Source of the DNA: Bradyrhizobium altum
Lineage (GTDB): Bacteria; Pseudomonadota; Alphaproteobacteria; Rhizobiales; Xanthobacteraceae
Direction: 5' to 3'
Assembly: GCF_020889705.1 (NCBI RefSeq)
Contig: NZ_JACMYP010000001.1
Span: 62,001 to 126,000, forward strand
DNA: 64,000 nt
The position numbers and the translations under genes are program-made. The notes under the pieces were generated by a model. It was not told the origin of the DNA. It searched no databases and saw nothing but the letters and a program-made list of their open reading frames with translations. Shown here in pieces: positions 8,557 through 17,233 of the stretch; position 1 is the stretch's first letter; each line of letters opens with the position of its first letter.

Positions 8557-9368
8557 GTTGGCGGTTTTCCGGCGAGGGTTGCCGTTCCGGTCAGGCGCAT
8601 GAATGCGGTGTTGACGTCCTGGGCGCCGGCGTCCGCGATCACGCGCGACATCGGGCCGTGCGCCAGCATCCGGCCCTGATGCAGCACGACGAGGTCGTCG
8701 CCCGGCACGATCTCGTCGAACAGATGCGTCGCCCAGAGCACGCCGATGCCTTGTTCAGTAACGAGCTGGCGGACATGATCGAGAATGTCGGCGCGCGCCT
8801 TGACGTCGAGCCCGACGGTGGCCTCGTCGAGCAGCAGCAGCCGCGGACGGTGCAGCAGCGCGCGGGCGATTTCGAGCCTTCGCATCTGGCCGCCCGAGAG
8901 ATCGCGCACCTTGCTCGTGGCGCGGTCGGCAAGACCAATGCGGCCGAGCACCTCGGCGCTGCGCAGCCGCGCCTCACGCCGCGAGATACCGTGCAGCGCG
9001 GCGTGATACAGCAGGTTCTGGGTCAGCGAGAGGTCGAGGTCGAGCGTGCGCGGCTGAAACACGACGCCCATCAGCCGCAGCGCTTCACCCGGCGTCCGGC
9101 TGATGTCGTGGCCGAAAATCCTGATCTGGCCGTTCTGGATCCCGAACAGTCGCGTCACCAGCGAGAACAAGGTGCTCTTGCCTGCGCCGTTGAGGCCCAG
9201 CAACGCGGTGAAGCTCGCAGGCTGAACCGTGAAGTTGATGTCGATCAGGGCGCGCCGCGGACCGTAGCTGTGGCTGACATTGCCGATCGACAGCGCCGGC
9301 GGCACGGCCGCTACAGGGCCTGTATCCGGCAAGGGCTGGCTCGCGATATGGGCGTCGGTTGCGGTCAT
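8553..9368 (-). CDS. ABC ATP-binding protein of PQQ-dehydrogenase-linked system (LutE/PedB-like)
   Basis: 271 aa from the ATG at 9368, which overlaps the propeller gene stop. Walker A (GLNGAGKST), signature (LSGGQMRRLEIARA), Walker B (LLLLDEATVGLD) and the switch His (WATHLFDE) are all intact. It pairs with the ABC-2 permease. The first 35 residues are a loose extension rich in Ala and Pro. The family occurs almost only next to PQQ alcohol dehydrogenases. Confidence 0.9.
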   Translation of the reverse strand: MTATDAHIASQPLPDTGPVAAVPPALSIGNVSHSYGPRRALIDINFTVQPASFTALLGLNGAGKSTLFSLVTRLFGIQNGQIRIFGHDISRTPGEALRLMGVVFQPRTLDLDLSLTQNLLYHAALHGISRREARLRSAEVLGRIGLADRATSKVRDLSGGQMRRLEIARALLHRPRLLLLDEATVGLDVKARADILDHVRQLVTEQGIGVLWATHLFDEIVPGDDLVVLHQGRMLAHGPMSRVIADAGAQDVNTAFMRLTGTATLAGKPPT

Positions 9369-10333
9369 GGCTGCGCGATCGTGATCCCCCAGGGCAGTTC
9401 GCCGACCTGAATGGTCTTGATCACCTTCTGGGCTGCGATGTCGATCACCGAGACATCGTTCGAGACGCCGTTGGTGACCATCAGATATTTTTCGTCGGGC
9501 GTGAAATCCATGTGCCAAACGCGCTGGCCGACCAGCAGATATTTGAGGACCTTGTGGGTCGCGCCGTCGACCACCGCGACGCGGTTGGCGGGGCCGAGTG
9601 CAACGAACGCGGTCTTGCCGTCCTTGGTCATGCCGATGCCGACGGGCTGGATCGCCTCGTTGCGCAGGCCCGGGATTTCGAAGGTGATCTTGCCGGTCAC
9701 CTCGCGCTTGACCGGATCGATGATCGACACCGTGCCGCCGATCTCGGAGGAAACCCACAATTCGGAGCCGTCGCGCTTGAACTGGGCGAAGCGCGGCCGC
9801 GAATCGACCAGCACGTTGGCGACGATCTGGCGCGTCGTCGTGTCGATGAAATGCGCCATGTTGGTGGTTTCGGACGTGTTGATCAGGATCTTGCCGTCCG
9901 GGCTGATCGTCATGCCCTCGGGCTCGACGCCGACCTGGATGTCGCCGAGCCGGGCACGCTTCTCGAGATCGATCACGGTGACCGTGTTGTCGTTCTCGTT
10001 GGCGACATACATGGTCTTGCCGGCGGCATCCTGGGTGAAGAATTCCGGGTCGGGGCCGGAGGGCAGGGTGTCGACGATCTCCTGGGTCTTGGTATCGATC
10101 ACCTGGATCGTGTCGTCGTCGCCGACCGCGACCATCACGAACTTGCCGTCGCGCGAGAATTCGATGCCGCGCGGCCGCTGGCCGACCTTGATGGTCTTTG
10201 TCACCGTCCAGCTGGTGGTGTCGATCACCGTGACGGTGTTGCCCTTCTCGTTGGAGACGTAGGCAACGAAGGCGGACGCCGGTGTCGCGGCAAGCCAAAC
10301 CAGCATCCCGGTCAACAGACAGCGGCGCCACAT
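9365..10333 (-). CDS. PQQ-dependent catabolism-associated beta-propeller protein
   Basis: About 322 aa. The start at 10333 has a GGGAG site at a normal distance; ATG 10342 is too close to that site, and an in-frame GTG at 10363 would overlap the previous gene. A signal peptide ends near ASA. YVTN-type blades repeat every 40-45 residues, shown by recurring VAYVSNEKGNTVTVID, MYVANENDNTVTVID and FVALGPANRVAVVD. Seven or eight blades are likely. It is secreted and lies between the binding protein and the ATPase genes in a single operon. Its role in the lanthanide-linked system is not known; metal or cofactor binding is inference. Confidence 0.88.
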   Translation of the reverse strand: MWRRCLLTGMLVWLAATPASAFVAYVSNEKGNTVTVIDTTSWTVTKTIKVGQRPRGIEFSRDGKFVMVAVGDDDTIQVIDTKTQEIVDTLPSGPDPEFFTQDAAGKTMYVANENDNTVTVIDLEKRARLGDIQVGVEPEGMTISPDGKILINTSETTNMAHFIDTTTRQIVANVLVDSRPRFAQFKRDGSELWVSSEIGGTVSIIDPVKREVTGKITFEIPGLRNEAIQPVGIGMTKDGKTAFVALGPANRVAVVDGATHKVLKYLLVGQRVWHMDFTPDEKYLMVTNGVSNDVSVIDIAAQKVIKTIQVGELPWGITIAQP

Positions 10334-10347
10334 GCGTTTCATCTCCC

Positions 10348-11529
10348 TCACTGCAGCTTGCACTTCGTTTCAGGCCGGTCAACACCGAGCGTGTCGAGTT
10401 CGGAGACCTGATGCAGGAAACCTTCCTGCGGCGAGACCGAAACGACCATACGACCATCGGCCAGCAGGATCGGCTGGCGGAGCTGCAGATTCCAGTCTCG
10501 CAGGGTCAATCGCGTGCCCTTGAAGGCGGCGATCGAGAAATCCTTGCTCTTGAGGAAGGCGATGACCTTCCTGGGATCGCCCGAATTGGTGCGGGAGGTG
10601 GCTTCCCCGATCATGCGCGCAGCGGTCCAGGCCTGCATGTCGAGCGCCGTCATGCGGCGCATGTTCAGCTTGACGAAGCGGTTCTGGATCTGGACCGCGC
10701 CCCATTGGTCATGCGTCGCGTCCCAGCTGGTCGGCACCAGGCCCGCCGAGCCGGCCACGGGACGGGGGTCCCAGGTCCGGTAGGGCAGATAGTTCGCGAA
10801 CACCTCGCTCTCGTCGGCGGCGACCAGCACGTCGTAAGCCGGCGCCTGCTGCGTGAATACCGGCATCTGACGCTGGATCAGCGTCACGCCAGAGTCGGTG
10901 CGGCGGGCGCCGCCGGTGTCCTCGAAGGTCCGTTCCTGGACGATCTTGGCGCCGAAGCGCGTCGCGGCGCGTCGCAGCGCGTCGGCGTAGAGCTTGTCCT
11001 GATCATGCGAGCCAGTCACCAGCAGCCAGCGCTTCCACTGCTTCCACACCAGGTACTGGCCAAGTGCATCCGCCAGCATCGAGCGGGTTGGTGCGACATG
11101 GATCACGTTGGCGCGGCAGTCCTGCTCGCGCAGGCGATCGTCGATCGCGCCCACATTGAGCAGCACGGTGCCGTGATCGCGCAGCGCGTCGGCGACCTTG
11201 AGCAGGGCGTCGGCGGGCAGGTCGGTGATGATATAGTCGTTGCGGCCGGCGAGATCGGTCGCGACCTTGGCGACATCGTCGCTGTCCTTGACCTTGATCT
11301 CGTCGAGCACGAAGCGCTGGTTGAGGAATTTTCCGGTCGTATTGTTGTCTTCGATCGCAAGGCGTGCGCCGGCGATGCCGTCATTGTCGGCCGGCTGTTC
11401 GACCAGCGAAAGCGTCGATTTGATGCCGGCATGGCCGAGATAGCCGATATGGACCTCGACGGGATCAGCCGCCAGCGCTCCGGTTACCACCATGCTGAGC
11501 GCGAACGTGCCGATCAGCCATCGGAACAT
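10348..11529 (-). CDS. ABC substrate-binding protein of PQQ-dehydrogenase-linked system (LutA/PedA-like)
   Basis: 393 aa from the ATG at 11529, which has a near-ideal GGGAGGAG site; an in-frame start six codons upstream lacks one. A signal peptide ends near GALAAD. The fold is type I periplasmic binding protein (VEVHIGYLGHAGI, then SLVEQPADNDGIAGARLAIED). In lut/ped clusters the counterpart is thought to help acquire or sense lanthanides needed by XoxF. It heads the five-gene operon. No TonB-dependent receptor, the expected outer-membrane partner, occurs in this window. Confidence 0.88.
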   Translation of the reverse strand: MFRWLIGTFALSMVVTGALAADPVEVHIGYLGHAGIKSTLSLVEQPADNDGIAGARLAIEDNNTTGKFLNQRFVLDEIKVKDSDDVAKVATDLAGRNDYIITDLPADALLKVADALRDHGTVLLNVGAIDDRLREQDCRANVIHVAPTRSMLADALGQYLVWKQWKRWLLVTGSHDQDKLYADALRRAATRFGAKIVQERTFEDTGGARRTDSGVTLIQRQMPVFTQQAPAYDVLVAADESEVFANYLPYRTWDPRPVAGSAGLVPTSWDATHDQWGAVQIQNRFVKLNMRRMTALDMQAWTAARMIGEATSRTNSGDPRKVIAFLKSKDFSIAAFKGTRLTLRDWNLQLRQPILLADGRMVVSVSPQEGFLHQVSELDTLGVDRPETKCKLQ

Positions 11530-11570
11530 AACTCCTCCCGTAGTCATTTTTCACTCGGCATGGCATTGTC

Positions 11571-11591
11571 GAAAAGCGGCTTCCGCTTTTC
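11571..11591. promoter_or_regulatory. Perfect inverted repeat in divergent intergenic region
   Basis: Nine-base arms GAAAAGCGG and CCGCTTTTC surround a CTT loop. The repeat lies 42 bp upstream of the Lut-like binding-protein start and about 98 bp upstream of the divergent DUF3280-like gene. It could be an operator or an RNA hairpin in the leader of the left operon. No partner copy was found elsewhere in the window. Confidence 0.4.
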
Positions 11592-11688
11592 TGGGCCATG
11601 CGTTGACGTGCAAGATGCCGGAATTGGCCTGGCTTGCAACCCCGCTTTTTGTCGTTGCGCGGTACCAAATTTCGATTGGTTCACAATC

Positions 11689-12204
11689 ATGAGATCAGCG
11701 TTCGTCTTCGTCATGTATCTGCTGCTGATGTCCGCGGCGGCACGCGCCGAACCGCCCAAGCTTGCGGTGTTCGACCTCGAGATGATCGACACCAGCCTTC
11801 AAGGGGAGGTCGACGGACCGCGGACCGACGAACAGACGCGGTTGCTGCGCACCGGCGATCAGGTGCGCAAGGAGCTTGCAGATTCCGGCAGGTTCCACGT
11901 GATCGATATCGCGCCGGTCAATGCTGCGGCGCACGGCAGCAGTCTTCAGGCCTGCGGCGGATGCGACGTGAAGCTGGTCGGCGAGCTAGGCGCTGACCTC
12001 GCGATGACCGGCGTGGTGCAGAAGGTCTCCAACCTGATCCTCAACATCAATCTCTATCTGCGCGACGTACATGCTGGACAATTGGTGGCGGCAGTGAGCG
12101 CCGACATGCGCGGCAATACCGACGAATCCTGGTCGTGCGCCACCGATTACCTCGTGCGCAACCGCCTGCTCGCGCCGAACTACGGCGCGCCGCAAGCACG
12201 GTAG
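11689..12204 (+). CDS. DUF3280-like secreted protein
   Basis: 171 aa from an ATG giving a signal peptide that ends ARAE. The conserved run KLAVFDLEMIDTS, a CGGCD motif near residue 85 and the late segment VQKVSNLILNINLYLRD match what I recall of DUF3280. The family is exported, has no known function and has been seen beside quinoprotein systems. The Cys pair could bind metal or form a disulfide. It diverges from the Lut-like operon, with a 159-bp shared regulatory region. Confidence 0.8.
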   Translation: MRSAFVFVMYLLLMSAAARAEPPKLAVFDLEMIDTSLQGEVDGPRTDEQTRLLRTGDQVRKELADSGRFHVIDIAPVNAAAHGSSLQACGGCDVKLVGELGADLAMTGVVQKVSNLILNINLYLRDVHAGQLVAAVSADMRGNTDESWSCATDYLVRNRLLAPNYGAPQAR

Positions 12205-12244
12205 AACAGTTCTTCGCGTTGATGGCGGGACGGCAGTCTATCTC

Positions 12245-12348
12245 CGTCATCCTGAGGAGCGCGCTCATTGCGCGCGTCTCGAAGGGTCGACGGCCACCAG
12301 CCGGGCCGTGCATCCTTCGAGACGCGCTACGCGCTCCTCAGGATGACG
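12245..12348. repeat. Palindromic intergenic element (Bradyrhizobium REP-like)
   Basis: Outer arms CGTCATCCTGAGGAGCGC (12245-12262) and its exact complement (12331-12348) enclose inner arms GCGCGTCTCGAAGG and CCTTCGAGACGCGC. The element fills most of the gap between two convergent genes. It resembles a palindromic element found many times in Bradyrhizobium genomes. It may act as a transcription-end hairpin for both genes. Confidence 0.75.
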
Positions 12349-12361
12349 GGGAGAGACTGGT

Positions 12362-13207
12362 TCAAGCCTTCAACCGCGCGGCGTGCCAGCGCAGGTGATC
12401 GGCCATGAAGGTCGAGATGAAGTAATAGCTGTGGTCGTAGCCGGGTTGACGCCGCAAGGTGAGGGGGATGTTGGCCTTCTCACAGGCGGCCTTCAGGAGC
12501 TCGGGCCGCAGCTGTTCGGTGAGAAAACCGTCGGCATCGCCATAGTCGACCAGCAGATCGGAGAAGCGGGCGCCGTCCTCGATCAATGCGACGGCATCCT
12601 GCTTGCGCCACGCCTGCTTGTCGCTGCCGAGATAGCCGCCCAACGCCTTGTTGCCCCACGGCACCTGCGATGGCGCCACGATCGGCGCAAACGCGCTGGC
12701 CGCGCGATACCGATCGGGATAGCGCAGCGCCACCGTCAGCGCGCCATGTCCGCCCATGGAGTGACCGAGGATCGATTGTCGCGCCGTGTCGACCGGGAAT
12801 TGCTCGGCAATCAGCTTTGGTAATTCCTCGGTGACATAGCTCCACATCCGGTAATTGGTCGCGAACGGTTGTTCGGTCGCATCGACATAGAAGCCTGCGC
12901 CGAGGCCAAAATCGTAGGCGTTGGCGGGATCTCCAGGGACGCCTTCGCCGCGCGGGCTGGTGTCGGGTGCAACGAAGATCAGGCCGAGCTCGGCACAGGC
13001 CTGCCGGAATTCACCCTTCTCGGTGACGTTGGCGTGCGTGCAGGTCAGGCCCGACAGATAGGTGACGACAGGCAGCTTGGCGCCGACCGCATGATCAGGG
13101 ACAAACACCGAGAAGGTCATATCAGTCTTGGTCTCGCGGCTTGGATGCCGGTAAACGCCTTGCGTGCCGCCATGCGACTTGTTCTGGGAAACCGTCTGCA
13201 TTGCCAT
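12362..13207 (-). CDS. fghA: S-formylglutathione hydrolase
   Basis: 281 aa, esterase D family. It hydrolyses S-formylglutathione to formate and glutathione, the last step of glutathione-dependent formaldehyde oxidation in the cytoplasm. The nucleophile elbow GHSMGGHGA is intact, with Asp (DYGDADGF) and His (GYDHSYYF) downstream. The ATG at 13207 is very close to its GAGGA site; the ATG two codons later (13201) is better spaced and may be the true start. It lies 24 bp after the FlhR-like gene on the same strand, which suggests co-expression with its regulator and fits the formaldehyde dehydrogenase and Gfa genes further right. Confidence 0.93.
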   Translation of the reverse strand: MAMQTVSQNKSHGGTQGVYRHPSRETKTDMTFSVFVPDHAVGAKLPVVTYLSGLTCTHANVTEKGEFRQACAELGLIFVAPDTSPRGEGVPGDPANAYDFGLGAGFYVDATEQPFATNYRMWSYVTEELPKLIAEQFPVDTARQSILGHSMGGHGALTVALRYPDRYRAASAFAPIVAPSQVPWGNKALGGYLGSDKQAWRKQDAVALIEDGARFSDLLVDYGDADGFLTEQLRPELLKAACEKANIPLTLRRQPGYDHSYYFISTFMADHLRWHAARLKA

Positions 13208-13231
13208 ATTCCTCTGTGTTGGAGCGCGACG

Positions 13232-13852
13232 TCAGCCGACGCCGCTCTCGATCGCGAGGCGCACCAGCTCTGCCGAGGTGCGCACGCCAAGCTTCTGGCG
13301 CATGATCGATGACGTGTTCGCGACCGTCTTGTAGGACGAATGCACCAGCCAGGCGATCTCCGACAGGCTCTTGCCGGAACTGAGCAGGCGCAGGATCTCC
13401 ATCTCGCGCGAGGTCAACTTGGAGAGCGGATTTTGCGCAAAGCCCGGCCGCGCAAAGGCGACGTTGCGTGCGATCGCCGGCGGCAGGTAGACGCCGCCAT
13501 TGCCGACCTCACGCACGGCCTCCACCAGATCGTTGGGATCGCCGGTCTTCGAGACGTAGCCCTTGGCGCCGATGTCGATGGCGCGGGCGGCGAACACCGG
13601 GTCGTCGTTCATGCTGAACATGATGAGGCGCGCGGATGCATCGCGCGTCAGGATACGACGGGCCAGCTCGAAGCCGGAGACCGTCGGCAGGTTGATGTCG
13701 ATCACACAGAGATCGGGCTTTTCCGTGATGAAGGCGCGTTCGCCGCTTTCGGCATCCGCAGCTTCCAGCAGGATGATCTCGGGATCGTCGGCGAACACGG
13801 TGCGACAGCCGGAAGCAACGATGGGATGATCATCAACGATCAGAATGCGCAT
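13232..13852 (-). CDS. flhR: FlhR-like LuxR-family response regulator
   Basis: 206 aa. Residues 1-120 are a receiver domain with acidic pocket VDDHP and phospho-acceptor Asp52 (CVIDINLP). Residues about 140-206 are a LuxR/NarL DNA-binding domain (SKLTSREMEILRLLSSGKSLSEIA). It diverges from a histidine kinase gene 181 bp away. In Paracoccus the FlhS/FlhR pair controls methanol, methylamine and formaldehyde oxidation genes, and the locus here is equivalent in content. The symbol is given on context and domain layout. Confidence 0.85.
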   Translation of the reverse strand: MRILIVDDHPIVASGCRTVFADDPEIILLEAADAESGERAFITEKPDLCVIDINLPTVSGFELARRILTRDASARLIMFSMNDDPVFAARAIDIGAKGYVSKTGDPNDLVEAVREVGNGGVYLPPAIARNVAFARPGFAQNPLSKLTSREMEILRLLSSGKSLSEIAWLVHSSYKTVANTSSIMRQKLGVRTSAELVRLAIESGVG

Positions 13853-14033
13853 GGCGTTGTTCCGGCGACCTGCTTCGACTAGCTCATCGTTACATCGATT
13901 TGCACGAAGAACACCTCGGTTCCGACCGGTTGTGCACCTCGCACGAGATTGCGATAGGGTGCGATTAGATAGCCGGGCAAATTTGGCTGTCAACGATCCT
14001 CTCGGAGGAGGGATCGCGGTCGGGGGCACCGTC

Positions 14034-15398
14034 ATGTGGCAAAAGCTATCCTTGCGCGCACGGATCAACCTGCTGCTGGCGCTGATACTGGCGCTTGGGT
14101 TGGGCATCAATATTGCGCGGCTCGTGCTGGAAGCCGGGCCGCGTGTCCAGGCCGAGGACCAGAGCGTGATCCGGCTGGCGCGCGAGTTTGTTGCAACGAT
14201 GGTGGCCGGTCTCGACGAAGCGCCGGATCCGGATGGGCGGCTCGACCAGATTGTCCAGGACCTGAGCCGGCTGCGCCATGTCAGCATCACGCGACAGGAT
14301 GACGCGACCGCAAAGTCTGCCGAGCGCCTGGAGGAGGCAGGCGATCCACGCGCCCCGCCTGAGTGGTTCGTCGCGCTGGTTCATCCCGAGCAGACCTCGG
14401 TGCGGGTGCCGATCTCGGTTCACGGCAAGCCGCAATCGCTTGTCATCACCTCGCATCCCGACGACGAAATGGCCGAGATCTGGGACGGCATCGTCACCCA
14501 GATCGAGGTCGGCTCCGCGATCGCGGTGGCGCTGCTGCTGGTGACCATGCTGGTGGTCGGCCGCGCTCTTGCGCCGCTGGAAGCGCTGTCGCAGGCCATG
14601 ACCGGTATCGAGGCCGGGGATTACGACGCGCGCGTCGAGCCCAGCGGATCGCCTGAATTGGCTGCGATCTGTGCCAAACTGAACCATTTGGCGGCGACCC
14701 TTGGCGAAGCGGTGGACAGCAAGCGGCAACTGGCCGAACGTGCGGTCTCGCTGCAGGATTCCGAACGCAAGGAGATCGCGCGCGAATTGCACGATGAGTT
14801 CGGGCCCTATCTGTTCGCGCTGCGCGCGCATGCCGGCGCGCTGACGCGGCTGTCGGAGGTCGAAAAGCCCGATCCTGCTGCGCTACGCAAGCACGGCAGC
14901 GCTATCCTCGAGCAGGTCAACGCGCTTCAGCAGTTCACTCGCCGCATCCTAGAGCGATTGCGGCCGGTGGGATTGGCGGAGCTTGGGCTTGCGGAAGCGC
15001 TTGGCGCGCTGGTGCGGCTGTGGGGCGAGACCCACCCGGAGGTGGAGATCGAAAGCAGCATATCGCCTGATCTCGGCGAGACCGGCGAGACGGCCGATCT
15101 GACGATCTATCGCATCGTCCAGGAGGCGCTCACCAATGTGTTCCGCCACGCCGGCGCAACGGCAGTCGATATCACGATCGAGCCTGCGGAGCGGCAGACC
15201 GGCCCGCGCGGCAGCCGCGGCTGCGCGCTGGTGCGCGTCCGCGACAACGGCCGCGGCTTGCTCAGGGATCACCGGCTTGGCCGCGGTTTGACCGGCATGC
15301 AGGAGCGAATCCTCGCGCTCGGAGGCACGCTCAAGATCAATTCCAGCGATGATGGCGTGACGGTCGAGGCGCTGGTGCCAAAGGCCGCGCAGGCTTAG
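14034..15398 (+). CDS. flhS: FlhS-like sensor histidine kinase
   Basis: 454 aa from ATG 14034, where the first membrane segment begins at once (RINLLLALILALGL). A periplasmic domain of about 120 residues, a second membrane segment (about 160-178), a HAMP domain, a HisKA_3 dimerisation domain with phospho-His253 (ARELHDEFG) and a HATPase with DNGRG follow. It should phosphorylate the divergent FlhR-like regulator. The nearest GGAGG (14005) is far from the ATG, so translation initiation may be weak; an upstream in-frame start would overlap the flhR start. Its last bases overlap the convergent DUF1232 gene by four. Confidence 0.86.
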   Translation: MWQKLSLRARINLLLALILALGLGINIARLVLEAGPRVQAEDQSVIRLAREFVATMVAGLDEAPDPDGRLDQIVQDLSRLRHVSITRQDDATAKSAERLEEAGDPRAPPEWFVALVHPEQTSVRVPISVHGKPQSLVITSHPDDEMAEIWDGIVTQIEVGSAIAVALLLVTMLVVGRALAPLEALSQAMTGIEAGDYDARVEPSGSPELAAICAKLNHLAATLGEAVDSKRQLAERAVSLQDSERKEIARELHDEFGPYLFALRAHAGALTRLSEVEKPDPAALRKHGSAILEQVNALQQFTRRILERLRPVGLAELGLAEALGALVRLWGETHPEVEIESSISPDLGETGETADLTIYRIVQEALTNVFRHAGATAVDITIEPAERQTGPRGSRGCALVRVRDNGRGLLRDHRLGRGLTGMQERILALGGTLKINSSDDGVTVEALVPKAAQA

Positions 15399-15811
15399 CG
15401 CGCGGTTCGCGGCCAGTATGCGAAGACGGCCCATGCCAGCGCGAGTGCGCCGGCGATCCAGAGCACGATGATTGCGATCATTCCCGCTCGACTGATCGGG
15501 CGCTGCAAGACGGCACTGGCATTAGCGCGGCATTCGGCCATCACCTCATCCGGAACGAGGGAGATCGCAAGCCAGATGCCGAACGGCAGCAGGATCAGAT
15601 CGTCGAGATAGCCGATGACCGGGATGAAATCCGGAATCAGATCGATAGGCGAGAGCGCATAGGCCGCGATGGCGACGGCGAGCGCCTTTGCGTACCACGG
15701 TACGCGCGGATCACGTGACGCGAAATACAGCGCAACGCTGTCTCGTTTCAGGTTGCGCGCCCAAGCCTTGATTGAGGAAAGTTTGATTGAGGATAGCTTG
15801 ATGGACGGCAT
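15395..15811 (-). CDS. YkvA/DUF1232 family membrane protein
   Basis: 138 aa. The core SPIDLIPDFIPVIGYLDDL is the DUF1232 hallmark and is followed by two more hydrophobic segments. The N-terminus carries a short tandem SSIKL repeat, coded by near-identical 15-base units, probably a recent duplication. Function is unknown for the family. It lies tail-to-tail with the FlhS-like gene and 29 bp downstream of the AraC-type gene on the same strand. Confidence 0.8.
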   Translation of the reverse strand: MPSIKLSSIKLSSIKAWARNLKRDSVALYFASRDPRVPWYAKALAVAIAAYALSPIDLIPDFIPVIGYLDDLILLPFGIWLAISLVPDEVMAECRANASAVLQRPISRAGMIAIIVLWIAGALALAWAVFAYWPRTAR

Positions 15812-15840
15812 GGCATGGCGCCTGCACGCCAGGCGAATCG

Positions 15841-16815
15841 CTATTCCAGTACCACATCGACCGGCATGCCGCCGTGCAGACCCTTGTGCACGGAGGAGGG
15901 GGCGATGCCAAAATACTTCCGGAATACGCGGCTGAAATGCGAAGAGCTCGAGAAGCCCCAGGAGAACGCGACGTCCGTGATGGTCTTGCCGCTCTGGGAT
16001 TCCAGCTCCTGCCGGCAATTTTGCAGCCGGGCCTTCCAGATGTAGTCGCTGACCGTCATGCCGCGATCGCTGAACAGCATGTGCAGATAGCGCTTCGAGC
16101 AGCCGAGCGCCGCGGAAATGCGGTCGATGCAGAGATCGGGATCGCGCAGATGCTCGCGGATGAAGCCCTGGGCCCGCACATAGGTCGCCTCGGCGCTGCC
16201 GCGGTCGAACATCGCGCCGGTCTCGCGCAGCGGCAGCAGCAGCAGGTCGATTAGCGCATCGGCCACGCCGACGGCGTTGACCGGGGTCAGCGTCGGCGCT
16301 TCGCCGAACGCGGCATGCACGAAATCATAGGCGATGCGGCCGGTGCCGTTGCGCGCCGAGAGCTTGCATGGCGCCATCTTGGAGAGCTGGAAGCCGCGCT
16401 CCTTGAGCAGGTCCTTCGGAACGATGACGACCTCGTGACGCGTCAGGGACGGGCTGATGATGGTGTGCGGACACGACACGTCGTAGGCGAAGCAGTCGCC
16501 CGGCATGATGTCGAAGTGCAGACCGTCCTGCTCGAAATGCGAGACGCCGTGGGTCTGGAAAACGATCTTGATGTAGGGATGCTCGCTCAGCCTGATGCGC
16601 GAGACGGTATGCGCGATGCGATGCTGGCTTGCCTCGATCTGGCACAGCTTCAGTCGCGATACCGTCGTGAAATTGATCCGGCCCTCGAGCGAGGATCCTT
16701 CCAGCGCATCGACGTCGAACTGACCGCACAGGTCAGTGAGCGCATCCGACCAGCGCTGGATCTGCCGCTTGGGCGTCAATCCGTTCGTGCTGAGTGAATG
16801 GACTGTATCGGACAT
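15841..16815 (-). CDS. AraC-family transcriptional regulator
   Basis: 324 aa from the ATG at 16815; an in-frame TTG nine codons upstream is less likely. The N-terminal half matches the AraC-type ligand-binding domain seen in regulators such as FeaR and NitR (HFEQDGLHFDIMPGDCFAYD). The C-terminal 100 residues hold two helix-turn-helix units (DRISAALGCSKRYLHMLF and ITDVAFSWGFSSSSHFSRVF). It is divergent from xoxF with 418 bp between them, so control of xoxF is a fair inference. The inducer is unknown. Confidence 0.87.
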   Translation of the reverse strand: MSDTVHSLSTNGLTPKRQIQRWSDALTDLCGQFDVDALEGSSLEGRINFTTVSRLKLCQIEASQHRIAHTVSRIRLSEHPYIKIVFQTHGVSHFEQDGLHFDIMPGDCFAYDVSCPHTIISPSLTRHEVVIVPKDLLKERGFQLSKMAPCKLSARNGTGRIAYDFVHAAFGEAPTLTPVNAVGVADALIDLLLLPLRETGAMFDRGSAEATYVRAQGFIREHLRDPDLCIDRISAALGCSKRYLHMLFSDRGMTVSDYIWKARLQNCRQELESQSGKTITDVAFSWGFSSSSHFSRVFRKYFGIAPSSVHKGLHGGMPVDVVLE

Positions 16816-17091
16816 CTTTCCAGCCACCGATTCGATCCCCAACGTGACTGCTCATCGAGCTGAAATCTGGCCCGGGATGATGCGCCTTCTCCCTGATTCT
16901 GAACAGCTTAGGGAGGCGGCGGGACTTCTTCCCGGATAATGTCGGGTGATCCTCCGACTTAGTTCTGGGCGCGTCAAGCGCAACCTTGGGCCGGTTCTAC
17001 TCCGACGCAGGAACGGCACTGAAGACGTTGCCCTGCAACATGAAGCAGCTTTACCTGCCAATTCGCGGCCCGACCGCAAAAATCTGACGAT

Positions 17092-17130
17092 GCTTCGCTT
17101 CTGAGCAAACGGCGCTTCGCTGCTGGGCAA
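17092..17130. promoter_or_regulatory. Direct repeat pair upstream of xoxF
   Basis: GCTTCGCTTCTGAGCAA (17092-17108) and GCTTCGCTGCTGGGCAA (17114-17130) match at 15 of 17 bases and are spaced 22 bp start to start, two helical turns. They lie about 105-140 bp before the xoxF start. Such spacing suits a dimeric activator, for example the AraC-type or FlhR-like regulator encoded nearby. No sigma-70 boxes could be assigned with confidence in the rest of this gap. Confidence 0.5.
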
Positions 17131-17233
17131 GTCAGCGCGGTTCGATAGGACTACCAGTGAGGTACCAAAATGGAAGAAGTGGGGCCGTTTCGGCGGAAAC
17201 CCTTGAGCTCATGAACCTGGGAGGAAATCCACG

